From assembly GCA_026391675.1 (NCBI GenBank), contig JAPLDQ010000015.1, positions 42,331-106,330 on the forward strand: a stretch of 64,000 nt of DNA, written 5' to 3'. This document shows positions 17,627 through 26,532 of the stretch, in pieces. Within the stretch, counting starts at the first letter, position 1, and each line of letters begins with the position of its first letter. The notes under the pieces are model-generated. The model ran no database searches and had not been told where the DNA came from. It saw only the letters and a list, made by a program, of their open reading frames with translations. The DNA is from Bacteroidota bacterium. GTDB lineage: Bacteria > Bacteroidota > Bacteroidia > Bacteroidales > JACABE01. Both the position numbers and the translations under genes were made by a program.

Positions 17627-19564
17627 CTAGTTGATTAATGTTACTGTTCCTATTTTTTCAAATGGGTCTTCGTAACCATTATCTATCTTTAAGTAATAAA
17701 TATAAGCTCCTGCCTGAACATATTCACCGTTGAACCTTCCATCCCAACCCTGATTGATATCAGTGGTTTCAAATAAAAGTTGTCCCCATCGGTTATAAAT
17801 AGCAAAGTAATATGATTTTGTAATTACAATTTCTCCTATAGGTTTAAAAACAGAATTATATCCTAAGGGAGTAAATGAATTTGGTACATAAATAACATTG
17901 CAATTTCTTACATTTTGCTGAATGCTTAAATTCTCTGAACAGATGGTATTGTTCAGACTATTTGCAACAGTAACAGTATATATAGATGTTAATAAAGGTC
18001 TTACTGAAATTGTAGGTGAAATATCTCCTGTGCTCCATGTATAGGAAGAACCTCCTGTGGCAGTAATTGTTGTATAAGCACCTTTACAAATGGTATCTTT
18101 TTCAAGCGAAATAGTTGGTATAGGTAGCGGTGCAGTATAAACGGTAACAGAAGCTGAATCAAAACAATTATTTATATCCGTTACACCCACAGTATAAATA
18201 AAAGATGTATAAGTCGGACTTACTGTTATTGCAGATGTTGTATCATTTGTGGGTGTCCATAAATATTTTATTCCACCGCCAGCAGTTAACGTTGCCGATC
18301 CACCCAAACAAATGGTTGTATCCTGTGATAAGATTATACTAGGTAAAGGATTTATGCTTACATGTGAAGTTGCTGTATTTAAACAATTATAAACATCTCT
18401 GCCAACAACAACATAATTCGTATCATGAGGCGGACTTACAGAAATTGTGTTTGCTGTTATTCCATTTCCCCATAAATATGATAATGCTCCGCTTGCAGTT
18501 ATTGTAGCAGTATCATATATACAAATTGTTGGATTATTAACAGTTACAACAGGTAAAGGTCTTACAGCAATGGTTGCTGTGGTTGTATCCTTACAGCCCA
18601 ATGCAGTCCCGATAACAGTGTAATTTATATTGGCAGCTGGCTTTATTTTTATAGAATCTGCTGTTGACCCACCGGGAGACCATTTATAAGTAGTTGCTCC
18701 GGTGGCCTTTAACACGGCTGAATCTCCCAAACAGACGGTATCGTTAGCTACTATTACATTAGGTTTTGGTTTAACTACCACCGGAATTGATATTTCAGGG
18801 CTGATTTCGTTACAAGCAGTAATAAGTAAATAATAGGTACCCGATTGAGATGGTGTAGCATTTGGTATTTTTGGGTTCTGAACAAAAGATTGCCAGTTAT
18901 TCGGCCCTGACCAGTAATAACTTGCTCCGTTTACTGTACCTGCAGTTAATTTCAATGTATCACCTTCGCAAACCGGTCCATTACTTGAAATCTGCGGTGG
19001 CATAACAAGACCACTGGTACTTCCTGAACCGGGTTGTCCGGCATTGGTTTGGGAGAAGATTATATTCTGAACCTGATTGGAGAAATTTGTTATTATCAAT
19101 ATATAATACTGTCCGGCAACTGCATTTGGGATATAACACCATTCCTGATAACTGGGGTCATAGCTGCAGTCTATCATATTGGGAACAGGATAACCACCTC
19201 CGGGGCCTGGTGCATGATGGTTAGGTGTTGGGGTTCCGGCTGTTAATAATGCCGTACAGGGTGTTGTTGGTGATGTAAAAGGTCCCCAGCAGGCAAAATC
19301 AATATCATAATTACCCGATCCATGCATTTCTATTTCAATATTACCACCTGTACATACTTTTAAGAAATACCATGCAGGATTTGGTTTTGTGCCCAAACAA
19401 CCATAATTAGGTCCCGGTTCACCGGCAGTTGCATTAACACCGGCAGGAAAATTATATGTTGTGCCTGTTGTAAATGGTAATGCAGTATTACATAAGTTCT
19501 GAGCAATCGTATTTACACTAAAACCAATTAACAGAACAAGAAAGATTATTCCAATTTTTTTCAT
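17627..19564 (-). CDS. T9SS type B cargo with Ig-like/PKD-like repeats
   Basis: A 645-residue protein with a signal peptide (MKKIGIIFLVLLIGFSVNTIAQ) and an N-terminal domain with several cysteines (LGTKPNPAWYFLKVCTGGNIEIEM, the pre-peptidase-like domain seen in many Bacteroidetes surface proteins). Five Ig-like repeats of ~75-80 residues follow (C.GDSA.L.A.GA..Y.W.PG..T....V.P.....Y.V.G). The C-terminus is a gliding-associated type B domain: VYVPNSFTPLGYNSVFKP, then FAIYNRWGQLLFETTDINQGWDG, then GAYIYYLKI. It is probably exported by T9SS and may be adhesive. Gene end is 8 bp from convergent cdaA. Confidence 0.87.
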   Translation of the reverse strand: MKKIGIIFLVLLIGFSVNTIAQNLCNTALPFTTGTTYNFPAGVNATAGEPGPNYGCLGTKPNPAWYFLKVCTGGNIEIEMHGSGNYDIDFACWGPFTSPTTPCTALLTAGTPTPNHHAPGPGGGYPVPNMIDCSYDPSYQEWCYIPNAVAGQYYILIITNFSNQVQNIIFSQTNAGQPGSGSTSGLVMPPQISSNGPVCEGDTLKLTAGTVNGASYYWSGPNNWQSFVQNPKIPNATPSQSGTYYLLITACNEISPEISIPVVVKPKPNVIVANDTVCLGDSAVLKATGATTYKWSPGGSTADSIKIKPAANINYTVIGTALGCKDTTTATIAVRPLPVVTVNNPTICIYDTATITASGALSYLWGNGITANTISVSPPHDTNYVVVGRDVYNCLNTATSHVSINPLPSIILSQDTTICLGGSATLTAGGGIKYLWTPTNDTTSAITVSPTYTSFIYTVGVTDINNCFDSASVTVYTAPLPIPTISLEKDTICKGAYTTITATGGSSYTWSTGDISPTISVRPLLTSIYTVTVANSLNNTICSENLSIQQNVRNCNVIYVPNSFTPLGYNSVFKPIGEIVITKSYYFAIYNRWGQLLFETTDINQGWDGRFNGEYVQAGAYIYYLKIDNGYEDPFEKIGTVTLIN

Positions 19565-19566
19565 TC

Positions 19567-19980
19567 TTATTTCTTTTTATGATTTTCTAAATAAGCGGCT
19601 TTTTCTTCATTTGTAAAATTATAATTGGCAGTAAATGCCATTTTTTTCATCATTGCCATAAAATGGCGGTAATCTTCAATAGCGTAACGTTTTGGTACAG
19701 CTATCATTGCAGTTCCGTTCTCAATACTATATTCCTTAATATTAGTATGAAAAACATCCTGTTCGATATAATAATATTTTAAATATATTTTCTCAAATTC
19801 GGTTGCTATCTGATTAAGATCTAATTTAAAATAATTAGTATCACCAACAGTGGATGAAACCAGACAAAAAGTTCCCCAATCATCGGGTTTTGGTCTGTAA
19901 GGTGCATTATTTTCCTGAGCCTGTATTGCAGTTATACCTATAAATGCAAGAAAAAGAACAAAAAGAAGTATTTTTCTCAT
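19567..19980 (-). CDS. Small exported protein, unknown
   Basis: About 137 residues from the ATG at 19980, which gives a good signal peptide (MRKILLFVLFLAFIGITAIQAQ); the in-frame ATG at 20004 would place extra residues before it. The mature part is acidic/aromatic with no recognised domain. The C-terminus is charged (KKAYLENHKKK-like). Its stop is 2 bp from the start of the type B T9SS gene on the same strand, so the two are probably one operon and it may be a partner of that protein. Confidence 0.65.
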   Translation of the reverse strand: MRKILLFVLFLAFIGITAIQAQENNAPYRPKPDDWGTFCLVSSTVGDTNYFKLDLNQIATEFEKIYLKYYYIEQDVFHTNIKEYSIENGTAMIAVPKRYAIEDYRHFMAMMKKMAFTANYNFTNEEKAAYLENHKKK

Positions 19981-20230
19981 TGTATTTCGATTATAAAGAT
20001 TCATTATTTAAATTACAAAGATATTAAAACTACGACAATTCTAAAACAAATTAGGTTGCCTCTATGTTTAAAATTTAATTATTTTTAATATAATTATTTT
20101 TTTTCGTCAATAGTAAATATTTCGTAAGCTTTATATTTAAGTTCAGCAGGAATATTTACATTTTAAATTGCTAAAAAGTCTGCTAATTTAATTAATTTTC
20201 TTTTATTTTGCTCTGTTATTTTATTAACAG

Positions 20231-20246
20231 TGTTACATTTGTAACA
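20231..20246. promoter_or_regulatory. Palindrome resembling a Rex box
   Basis: TGTTACATTTGTAACA is a perfect 6+4+6 inverted repeat. With flanking bases it agrees with the Clostridium-type Rex consensus TTGTTAANNNNTTAACAA at most fixed positions. It lies just upstream of the -33 element of the pst promoter, and a rex gene is the last gene of that operon. Binding is inferred, not shown. Confidence 0.5.
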
Positions 20247-20253
20247 ATAAATC

Positions 20254-20282
20254 TTGTTTTTAAAAAATCTTCATTATATTTG
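20254..20282 (+). promoter_or_regulatory. Predicted pst operon promoter
   Basis: TTG at 20254-20256 and TATATTTG at 20275-20282 match the Bacteroidetes housekeeping promoter (-33 TTG, -7 TAnnTTTG) with an 18-bp gap. The start would lie ~80 nt upstream of pstS. Confidence 0.6.
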
Positions 20283-20371
20283 TATAAAATTTTGAGAACA
20301 GAATTAATGAAATAAACAATTGATTTTCTGTTAATTAAAAAATAAGAATAATAAAATTTAAGTATAAAAAG

Positions 20372-21346
20372 ATGAAAAAAGCTATTATTTTAAGTTGTAC
20401 TTTTATGTTGCTGATATTGGTTTTGGCAACTTCATGCAATCATAATGCAAATAAAAATAAGGATGGAAAAGACAGTTTAACCGGGCATATTAGTATTTCG
20501 GGTGCATTTGCATTATATCCGTTAACAGTAAAGTGGGCAGAAGAATATATGAAATTACACCCCAAAGTAATCATTGATATTTCAGCAGGTGGTGCTGGAA
20601 AAGGAATGACTGATGCACTTTCAGATATGGTTGATTTAGGTATGTATTCTAAAACTGTAAGCAACGAAGAAAAACAAAAGGGTGCCTGGTGGATAGCCGT
20701 TACTAAAGATGCAGTTTTACCAACTATAAACGTAAAAAATCCTGAAATAAAAACAATACTATCAAAAGGGATTACAATGGAAACGTTTTATGAAATTTTT
20801 ATTACAAATAACATTAAAAAATGGGGAGCTTCATTAGGGACAAAAAATAATGATAAAATAAATGTTTATAACCGTTCTGATGCTTGCGGTGCTGCAGAAA
20901 TGTGGGCGAAATTTCTCAAAAACAAAAAACAGGAAGATATTCAGGGAATCGGAATTAACGGAGATCCCGGTGTAGCAGAAGCAGTAAAAAAAGATATCTG
21001 TGGTATCGGATTTAACAATATTGCTTACGTTTATGATATTAAAACACGGAAAAAATATGATGGAATAGAAGTAGCTCCGATAGATATCAATAAAAACGGT
21101 AAAATAGATGCAGAAGAAAATTTTTACAATAGTCTAGATGATATTATGGCAGCGATTAAAGATGGCAGATATCCTTCACCTCCTTCCAGGGAATTATTTT
21201 TTGTTTCAAAAGGAAAACCTCAAAAAGCGTTGGTAAAGGGTTTTATCAACTGGATTTTAACTGACGGACAAAAATTTGTAAATGAAGCCGGTTATGTGCT
21301 CCTTTCTGAAGAATCTATCAAGAATGAAATGGCAAAACTGAAGTAA
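20372..21346 (+). CDS. pstS: Phosphate ABC transporter substrate-binding lipoprotein
   Basis: A 324-residue protein with a lipobox (LATSC, Cys22) and the PBP-like fold of PstS: SGAFALYPLTVKWAEEY...P.V.IDISAGGAGKGMTDALS and later YNRSDACGAAEMWAKFL, which form the oxyanion pocket. Residues 238-249 form a canonical EF-hand loop (DINKNGKIDAEE), an insertion absent from E. coli PstS. It binds periplasmic phosphate and hands it to PstCA. First gene of pstSCAB-rex; 144 bp separate it from pstC. Confidence 0.88.
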   Translation: MKKAIILSCTFMLLILVLATSCNHNANKNKDGKDSLTGHISISGAFALYPLTVKWAEEYMKLHPKVIIDISAGGAGKGMTDALSDMVDLGMYSKTVSNEEKQKGAWWIAVTKDAVLPTINVKNPEIKTILSKGITMETFYEIFITNNIKKWGASLGTKNNDKINVYNRSDACGAAEMWAKFLKNKKQEDIQGIGINGDPGVAEAVKKDICGIGFNNIAYVYDIKTRKKYDGIEVAPIDINKNGKIDAEENFYNSLDDIMAAIKDGRYPSPPSRELFFVSKGKPQKALVKGFINWILTDGQKFVNEAGYVLLSEESIKNEMAKLK

Positions 21347-21490
21347 GTCGGAAGAATTAAAAATTAATAATTATCAAAATAAGAATTGTTGATTAATAGA
21401 ATTTAAATTAAAATATATAGAAAGACGAAAGTCAAATTATTGAAGTAATGATAACATAACTTCTGACATCGGACTTCAAACTTTAAATCC

Positions 21491-22387
21491 ATGATTGTAT
21501 TATTTTATAACCGGAAAACAAAAAATCGTATAAGTACAGCATGGATGTATATTGCAATATCCTTTGTTGTGCTGTTGCCATTTATTCTGGGTTTGGGTCT
21601 GTATTTTAAATCAAGTCTGTTGTTTTCGGAAAATTCCTTAGGTGATTTATTGTTTTCAAAAGTATGGAAACCCAGCATTGGAAAATTCGGATTCCTGACA
21701 TTTATAATGGGTTCGGTATGGGTAACCTTTATTGCAATGCTTATTTCTGCACCCATTTGTATATTTGCAGCACTATCAATTACGCAATATTCAAAGAAAT
21801 TTTATTTAAAAATCATTCATCCTGTAATTGACATACTGGCAGGATTGCCTTCGGTAGTCTATGGGGTATGGGGTATAATAGTGGTTGTCCCGTTTATTTC
21901 AACGGTTATTGCACCTTTATTTGGAGCTCAAACCATGGGATACAGTATTTTAGCCGGTGCCATTGTACTTTCTGTAATGATAATTCCTTTTATCCTGAAT
22001 ATTTTAATAGAAATTTTCAGGACCATTCCGATTGAACTTACTGAAGCTTCCTTATCATTGGGCGCTACCAAATGGGAAACCATAAAATATGTTTTATTAA
22101 AAAAAGCCTTACCGGGGATTATTGCTTCACTGGGATTCGGACTGGCAAGAGCTTTTGGAGAAACCATGGCAGTATTGATGGTGGTTGGAAACATGGTACA
22201 GATACCAAAAAATGTATTTGATGCCGGTTATCCCCTGCCCGCTTTAATTGCCAATAATTATGGCGAAATGTTATCCATACCCAAATATGAATCTGCATTA
22301 ATGTTTGCTGCATTAATACTATTTGTAGTGGTTATGGTTTTTAATGCTTTAATGCGCATGTTGATTGTTAGATACGATAAATATTAA
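21491..22387 (+). CDS. pstC: Phosphate ABC transporter permease PstC
   Basis: A 298-residue permease with six hydrophobic segments and the binding-protein-dependent transport EAA loop (IELTEASLSLGATKWETIKYVLLKKALPGI, about residues 182-211), followed by GFGLARAFGETMAVLMVVGN, a PstC/PstA hallmark. It forms the inner-membrane channel with PstA. The stop is followed at once by a tandem heptamer array and a 240-bp gap before pstA, an unusual break inside a pst operon. Confidence 0.92.
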   Translation: MIVLFYNRKTKNRISTAWMYIAISFVVLLPFILGLGLYFKSSLLFSENSLGDLLFSKVWKPSIGKFGFLTFIMGSVWVTFIAMLISAPICIFAALSITQYSKKFYLKIIHPVIDILAGLPSVVYGVWGIIVVVPFISTVIAPLFGAQTMGYSILAGAIVLSVMIIPFILNILIEIFRTIPIELTEASLSLGATKWETIKYVLLKKALPGIIASLGFGLARAFGETMAVLMVVGNMVQIPKNVFDAGYPLPALIANNYGEMLSIPKYESALMFAALILFVVVMVFNALMRMLIVRYDKY

Positions 22388-22631
22388 TTATGAGTTATGA
22401 GTTATGAGTTATAAGTTATGAATAGGTAATAGGCATTAGGCATTAGGCATTAGGCAATAGATGATACAGGGAATAGTTAAAAAAAATAAAAAGTGAACAG
22501 TAAACATTAAGTAATAAATAGAAACAAATAACAAATATCAAATATCATATAACCATTAACCAAAAAGTGAAATTAACCTAATAACCTAATAACTTAATAA
22601 CCAATAACTTTACAAACTTTACAAACTACCA
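22388..22631. repeat. Intra-operon tandem arrays between pstC and pstA
   Basis: The gap begins with TTATGAG units (three to five, degenerating), continues with TAGGCAT units (three) and TAGGCAA, and ends with a stretch of CTAATAAC-like and CTTTACAAA-like units just before pstA. There is no gene. Such length for a gap inside a transporter operon suggests repeat expansion. Confidence 0.8.
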
Positions 22632-23477
22632 ATGTTAAAGAAAATTGAAGAAATATTTTTCAGAAGTCTGATGCTGATTAGCAATCTGCTGATTGTATCT
22701 GTATTGGTTATTATTCTGTATAGTATTTTCAGGAAGGGTTTGGGCGCATTAAACTGGGAAATGCTTACACAGCGCCCGCACGGAGGCTACTATTACGGCA
22801 AGGAAGGTGGTGTCCTCAATGCCATTGTTGGATCATTGTATTTATCCTTTGGCGCAACATTGCTTGCAACAGTTATTGGTGTTCCTGTAGCTTTATTTAT
22901 GAATGTTTACCTTGTTAAACGTAGAAAAATATTGAATTTCATCCGATTTTTACTTGATTTAATCTGGGGTGTTCCTTCCATTGTTTATGGCGCATTTGGC
23001 TTTGGTTTGATGGTGTTTTTAGGGATAAAAACATCGCTTTTAGCCGGTATTATTACCGTTACCCTCTTTATTCTTCCAATCATGATAAGAGCCTGCGACG
23101 AAATTCTTAAAACTTCACCCTTAGGTTTACTGGAAGCCGCTTTATCATTAGGCTCCACTAAAACAGAAACTTCTTTCAGGGTGGTGTTGATTCAATCATT
23201 TTCAGGCATAGTTACCGCTATTTTATTGTCATTCGGCAGAGCCATAGGTGATGCTGCTTCTGTTTTATTTACGGCAGGTTATACTGACAGTATTCCGACA
23301 TCCCTAAATGAACCGGCTGCCACTTTGCCCCTGTCCATCTTTTTTCAGTTAAGTTCACCTGTGCCAGAAGTACAAAACAGAGCGTATGCAAGCGCAGTTA
23401 TTTTAATAATTATTATATTGGTAATAAGCTTATTATCCCGGGCATTGTCAAAAAAATACCATAAAAACAGAATTTAA
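22632..23477 (+). CDS. pstA: Phosphate ABC transporter permease PstA
   Basis: A 281-residue permease with six hydrophobic segments. It has the conserved GGYYYGKEGGVLNAIVGSLYLSF near residues 48-72 and an EAA loop (TSPLGLLEAALSLGSTKTETSFRVVLIQSFSGI), followed by LLSFGRAIGDAASVLFTAGYTD. It pairs with PstC. Gap to pstB is 8 bp, typical of translational coupling. Confidence 0.92.
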   Translation: MLKKIEEIFFRSLMLISNLLIVSVLVIILYSIFRKGLGALNWEMLTQRPHGGYYYGKEGGVLNAIVGSLYLSFGATLLATVIGVPVALFMNVYLVKRRKILNFIRFLLDLIWGVPSIVYGAFGFGLMVFLGIKTSLLAGIITVTLFILPIMIRACDEILKTSPLGLLEAALSLGSTKTETSFRVVLIQSFSGIVTAILLSFGRAIGDAASVLFTAGYTDSIPTSLNEPAATLPLSIFFQLSSPVPEVQNRAYASAVILIIIILVISLLSRALSKKYHKNRI

Positions 23478-23485
23478 AAGCTATC

Positions 23486-24247
23486 ATGAACGAAAATACA
23501 AAAATAAAAGTTGAGCATCTGGACCTATATATTGGTAAACAACATATTTTAAAGGATATCAATATCGAAATTCCTGAAAATAAGCTTACTATCATATTAG
23601 GACCATCTGGTTGCGGAAAAACAACCCTGCTGAAATGTATGAATCGTTTAACTGACCTTTACCATGATGTAAAGATTAATGGCAGCATATTTATTGATAA
23701 TGAAGACGTTTTACATACCAAAACTGATGTTACCGAAATCAGGAAAAAAATGGGATTGCTTTCGCAACGTCCGTTTCCTTTGCCAATGAATATTTACAAT
23801 AATGTTGCTTATGGATTAAAAATCAGTGGCAGACGCAATAAAAAAGCCCTGGATGCAAGGGTAGAAAATTATTTAAAACAGGTCAATCTATGGGATGAAG
23901 TGTTTGACCGCCTTCATGAACCTGCATCAAAATTATCTATAGGACAACAACAACGCTTATGCCTTGCCAGAGGACTTGCGGTTGACCCGGAGATTATTCT
24001 GGCTGATGAACCTACTTCTGCTCTGGATCCGATTTCAAGTGAAACCATTGAAAGAAAATTTGAAGAACTCAAGCAACAATATACCATTGTAATGGTTACA
24101 CATATATTACGACAGGCCAGAAGAATTGCCGATTATGTAATTTTTATGTATATGGGCGAAGTTATTGAACAGGGTCCGGCCAAAGAATTTTTTGAAAATC
24201 CTAAAATGGAAAGAACAAAAGCATATTTACAAGGAGCATTTAATTAA
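23486..24247 (+). CDS. pstB: Phosphate ABC transporter ATPase PstB
   Basis: A 253-residue ATP-binding subunit. Walker A GPSGCGKTT is at residues 39-47, Q-loop region near 90 (LLSQRPFPLPMNIYNNVAYG, the PstB-specific wording), signature LSIGQQQRL near 151 and Walker B ILADEPTSALDP near 170. It powers phosphate import through PstCA. No phoU follows, unlike most pst operons; rex occupies that place 44 bp downstream. Confidence 0.95.
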   Translation: MNENTKIKVEHLDLYIGKQHILKDINIEIPENKLTIILGPSGCGKTTLLKCMNRLTDLYHDVKINGSIFIDNEDVLHTKTDVTEIRKKMGLLSQRPFPLPMNIYNNVAYGLKISGRRNKKALDARVENYLKQVNLWDEVFDRLHEPASKLSIGQQQRLCLARGLAVDPEIILADEPTSALDPISSETIERKFEELKQQYTIVMVTHILRQARRIADYVIFMYMGEVIEQGPAKEFFENPKMERTKAYLQGAFN

Positions 24248-24291
24248 ACAATATATATCTCAATATCTGAAACTAAACAAATATTAAACTT

Positions 24292-24927
24292 ATGAAAAAT
24301 ACAATTGCATTACCATCAAAAACCGTAGAAAGATTAAGTCAATACAGACGTAATTTATTAAGCTGTGTTGCCAGTGGGAAAACCCATATCTTTTCGCACG
24401 AAATTGCAGCTTTGCTGCACATTACACCTGTTCAGGTACGCAGGGATATTATGCTGATCGGCTATTCAGGAACATTGCGCAAAGGCTATGATGTTCAGGA
24501 ACTCATTGATTTAATCGGTGATATTATTGACAGCGAAAACGGACAAAATGTTGCCGTTGTAGGTGCAGGTAATCTGGGCCGTGCTATCATCAGTTATTTT
24601 AAAGGAAAACGAAGTAAATTACTCATTGTAGGTGCTTTTGATACGAATCCCGAGAAAGTAGATAAAGTATTTGCAGGCGTTCAGTGCTATCATTTTGACA
24701 AACTGGAGGAGATTATTGAAAAAGAGAACATCAGTATTGTAATACTTACAGTTCCGCCTACTGAGGCAGTTAAAGTTACTGAACATCTTGTAAATACAGG
24801 TATAAAAGGGATACTTAACTTTACAACAGCCCCTTTAAATGTATCAGAGGATGTATTTCTGGAAGAATATGATATGATTACTTCTCTGGAAAAAGTAGCC
24901 TATTTTGTAAAAAAGAACGAAAAGTAA
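24292..24927 (+). CDS. rex: Redox-sensing transcriptional repressor Rex
   Basis: A 211-residue repressor. The N-terminal winged helix has LPSKTVERLSQYRRNLL and the recognition helix TPVQVRRDIMLIGYSGT (residues ~45-61), followed by KGYDV. The Rossmann NAD(H)-binding fold has VVGAGNLGRA at 89-98, AFDTNPEKV, TVPPTEA and KGILNFTTAPLNV. The C-terminal helix LEKVAYFV is the domain-swap helix. Rex leaves DNA when NADH rises. It is downstream of pstB on the same strand, so it is probably co-expressed with phosphate uptake and may control its own operon through the palindrome at 20231. Confidence 0.93.
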   Translation: MKNTIALPSKTVERLSQYRRNLLSCVASGKTHIFSHEIAALLHITPVQVRRDIMLIGYSGTLRKGYDVQELIDLIGDIIDSENGQNVAVVGAGNLGRAIISYFKGKRSKLLIVGAFDTNPEKVDKVFAGVQCYHFDKLEEIIEKENISIVILTVPPTEAVKVTEHLVNTGIKGILNFTTAPLNVSEDVFLEEYDMITSLEKVAYFVKKNEK

Positions 24928-24943
24928 ACGTTTATAAATTAGA

Positions 24944-25011
24944 AGCGGGGGCGCGGCTCCAAGCCGCACTCCCGCTATCAACGTTTAGCTAGAGTCACAC
25001 TCCCGCTATGC
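24944..25011. repeat. GC-rich hairpin element between rex and pyrI
   Basis: A strong stem: AGCGGG...GCGGCT paired with AGCCGC...CCCGCT across 24944-24976, in otherwise AT-rich DNA. The 12-mer CACTCCCGCTAT recurs at 24967-24978 and 24998-25009. It lies between convergent genes and could terminate both, but it has no T-run and looks like an intergenic repeat element. Confidence 0.6.
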
Positions 25012-25019
25012 CTGAAGGC

Positions 25020-25487
25020 TTATATAAATATAAAATTCTCCTTTGAAGTAGTTTTTTCGCAATAGTGACATTGCAGTTTCATGGCATCTTTATCAATAAC
25101 TGTAAACCTTGTATGAATATTTTCATGATTGGTAACACAATTAGGGTTGATACATTTAATAAATTTATCCACAATACCGGGTACCTCAACCGGCTTCTTT
25201 TCTATAATTTCAAAATTCTTGATTACTATTAATGTTGCAGATGGCGCTACAATAGCAATTTTATTGATCTCTTCTATTTCGAAAAATTTATTTTTAACTT
25301 TAATGATTCCTTTTTTACCATAACGTTTGCTGTCGAGATTGGTACCAAACAAAATCTGGTTGTCAAAAGTATCAAGATTCAATATTTTAATAACCTGAAA
25401 TACATTTTTTGAGGGTATATGATCAATTACAGTACCATTTTCCAGTGCTGAAACGACTAATTCTGTTCTGAGTTTTTTACTTTCCAT
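25020..25487 (-). CDS. pyrI: Aspartate carbamoyltransferase regulatory chain
   Basis: A 155-residue regulatory subunit that joins PyrB trimers into the allosteric holoenzyme. The N-terminal nucleotide-binding domain has AL.NGTVIDHI and the C-terminal zinc domain has the four ligands Cys112, Cys117, Cys140 and Cys143 (CINPNC ... CHYC). Length and motifs are normal, so allosteric control by CTP/ATP is expected. It follows pyrB by 31 bp. Confidence 0.95.
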   Translation of the reverse strand: MESKKLRTELVVSALENGTVIDHIPSKNVFQVIKILNLDTFDNQILFGTNLDSKRYGKKGIIKVKNKFFEIEEINKIAIVAPSATLIVIKNFEIIEKKPVEVPGIVDKFIKCINPNCVTNHENIHTRFTVIDKDAMKLQCHYCEKTTSKENFIFI

Positions 25488-25518
25488 TTTCTTTCAATTA
25501 AAATTTGTTACAAATCAA

Positions 25519-26427
25519 TTACTTAACACCTAATATGGCTGCCATTAATGCCTGACGGACATAAACTCCGTTTTTAGCCTGCTGAAAATAATAGGCTTGT
25601 TTCATTTCATCCACATTTTCATCAATTTCGTTTACACGTGGCAATGGATGCAATACTTTAAGGTTAGGTTTGCTGTTTGCCAGCATATTTCCATTCAGAA
25701 TATAGGCATTCTTTACTCTTTCATATTCCATTGGGTCAGAGAAACGTTCGCGCTGAATACGGGTCATATAAAGGATATCAACTTTAGGAATAACTTCACT
25801 TAAGTCAGTATATTGATAATACTCCAGATTACTTTCCTTGATATGGCGTTTTACAGCACTGGGTAATTTTAATTCGGTTGGCGAAACAAAATGGAAAGTG
25901 CATTTAAAATTGGTAAGCGCTATAACATTGGAATGTACTGTTCTGCCATATTTTAAATCGCCGACAAATGCAATATGCAAATCATCTATTTTACCCTGGG
26001 TTTTACGTATTGAATACAAATCGAGCAAACATTGTGTAGGATGCTGATTGGCACCATCTCCGGCATTTATTATAGGCACATCGGATACTTCACTTGCAAA
26101 GCGGGCACTTCCTTCCAGCGGATGACGCATAACAATTAAATCAGAATAATTTGCAACGGTTTTAATAGTATCCTTTAATGATTCACCTTTTTTTACACTT
26201 GAACTGCTTGCATCAGAGAAACCGATAATTTTTCCACCCAATTGGTTAACGGCACTTTCAAAACTTAAACGGGTCCGGGTTGAAGGTTCGAAAAATAAGG
26301 TAGCAACTACATATTTTTCGAAGATATTCTGTTTTGGATTTTTTTCAAATTCTTCGGCAATGTCGAGAATTTTAAGATATTCTTCTTTTGAATAATCATT
26401 GATGGATACTAAGCTTCTGTTTTTCAT
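25519..26427 (-). CDS. pyrB: Aspartate carbamoyltransferase catalytic chain
   Basis: A 302-residue catalytic chain that forms carbamoyl-aspartate in pyrimidine synthesis. Carbamoyl-phosphate motif [15 protein letters not shown] is at about residues 46-60, HPLEGSARF at 102-110 and [18 protein letters not shown] at 121-138; HPLPRVNEI is near the C-terminus. It forms a pyrBI operon with the next gene. No attenuator is obvious: the upstream gap is a short T-rich stretch with the terminator of the neighbouring GTPase gene. Confidence 0.96.
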   Translation of the reverse strand: MKNRSLVSINDYSKEEYLKILDIAEEFEKNPKQNIFEKYVVATLFFEPSTRTRLSFESAVNQLGGKIIGFSDASSSSVKKGESLKDTIKTVANYSDLIVMRHPLEGSARFASEVSDVPIINAGDGANQHPTQCLLDLYSIRKTQGKIDDLHIAFVGDLKYGRTVHSNVIALTNFKCTFHFVSPTELKLPSAVKRHIKESNLEYYQYTDLSEVIPKVDILYMTRIQRERFSDPMEYERVKNAYILNGNMLANSKPNLKVLHPLPRVNEIDENVDEMKQAYYFQQAKNGVYVRQALMAAILGVK

Positions 26428-26491
26428 TTTCTAATGTTTTAATTTAATTTTTCCCCTTTCAAAAATACTATAAAAATAATTTTATTTCAAA

Positions 26492-26520
26492 AAAAAGGCG
26501 ACTAAATTAGTCGCCTTTTT
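26492..26520 (-). terminator. Terminator after COG2403 GTPase gene
   Basis: Stem GGCGACTAA / TTAGTCGCC flanked by A-run and T-run on opposite sides, so it can act on either strand. It lies 13 bp beyond the end of the minus-strand gene at 26533. Confidence 0.9.
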
Positions 26521-26532
26521 CAAAATAATTTG

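Larger units (their letters stand above)
20005..20371. other. Intergenic region upstream of pst operon
   Basis: About 370 bp of AT-rich DNA between divergent genes. It holds a Rex-box-like palindrome at 20231-20246 and a Bacteroidetes-type promoter at 20254-20282, followed by a leader of roughly 80 nt before pstS. I see no further gene in it. Confidence 0.7.
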
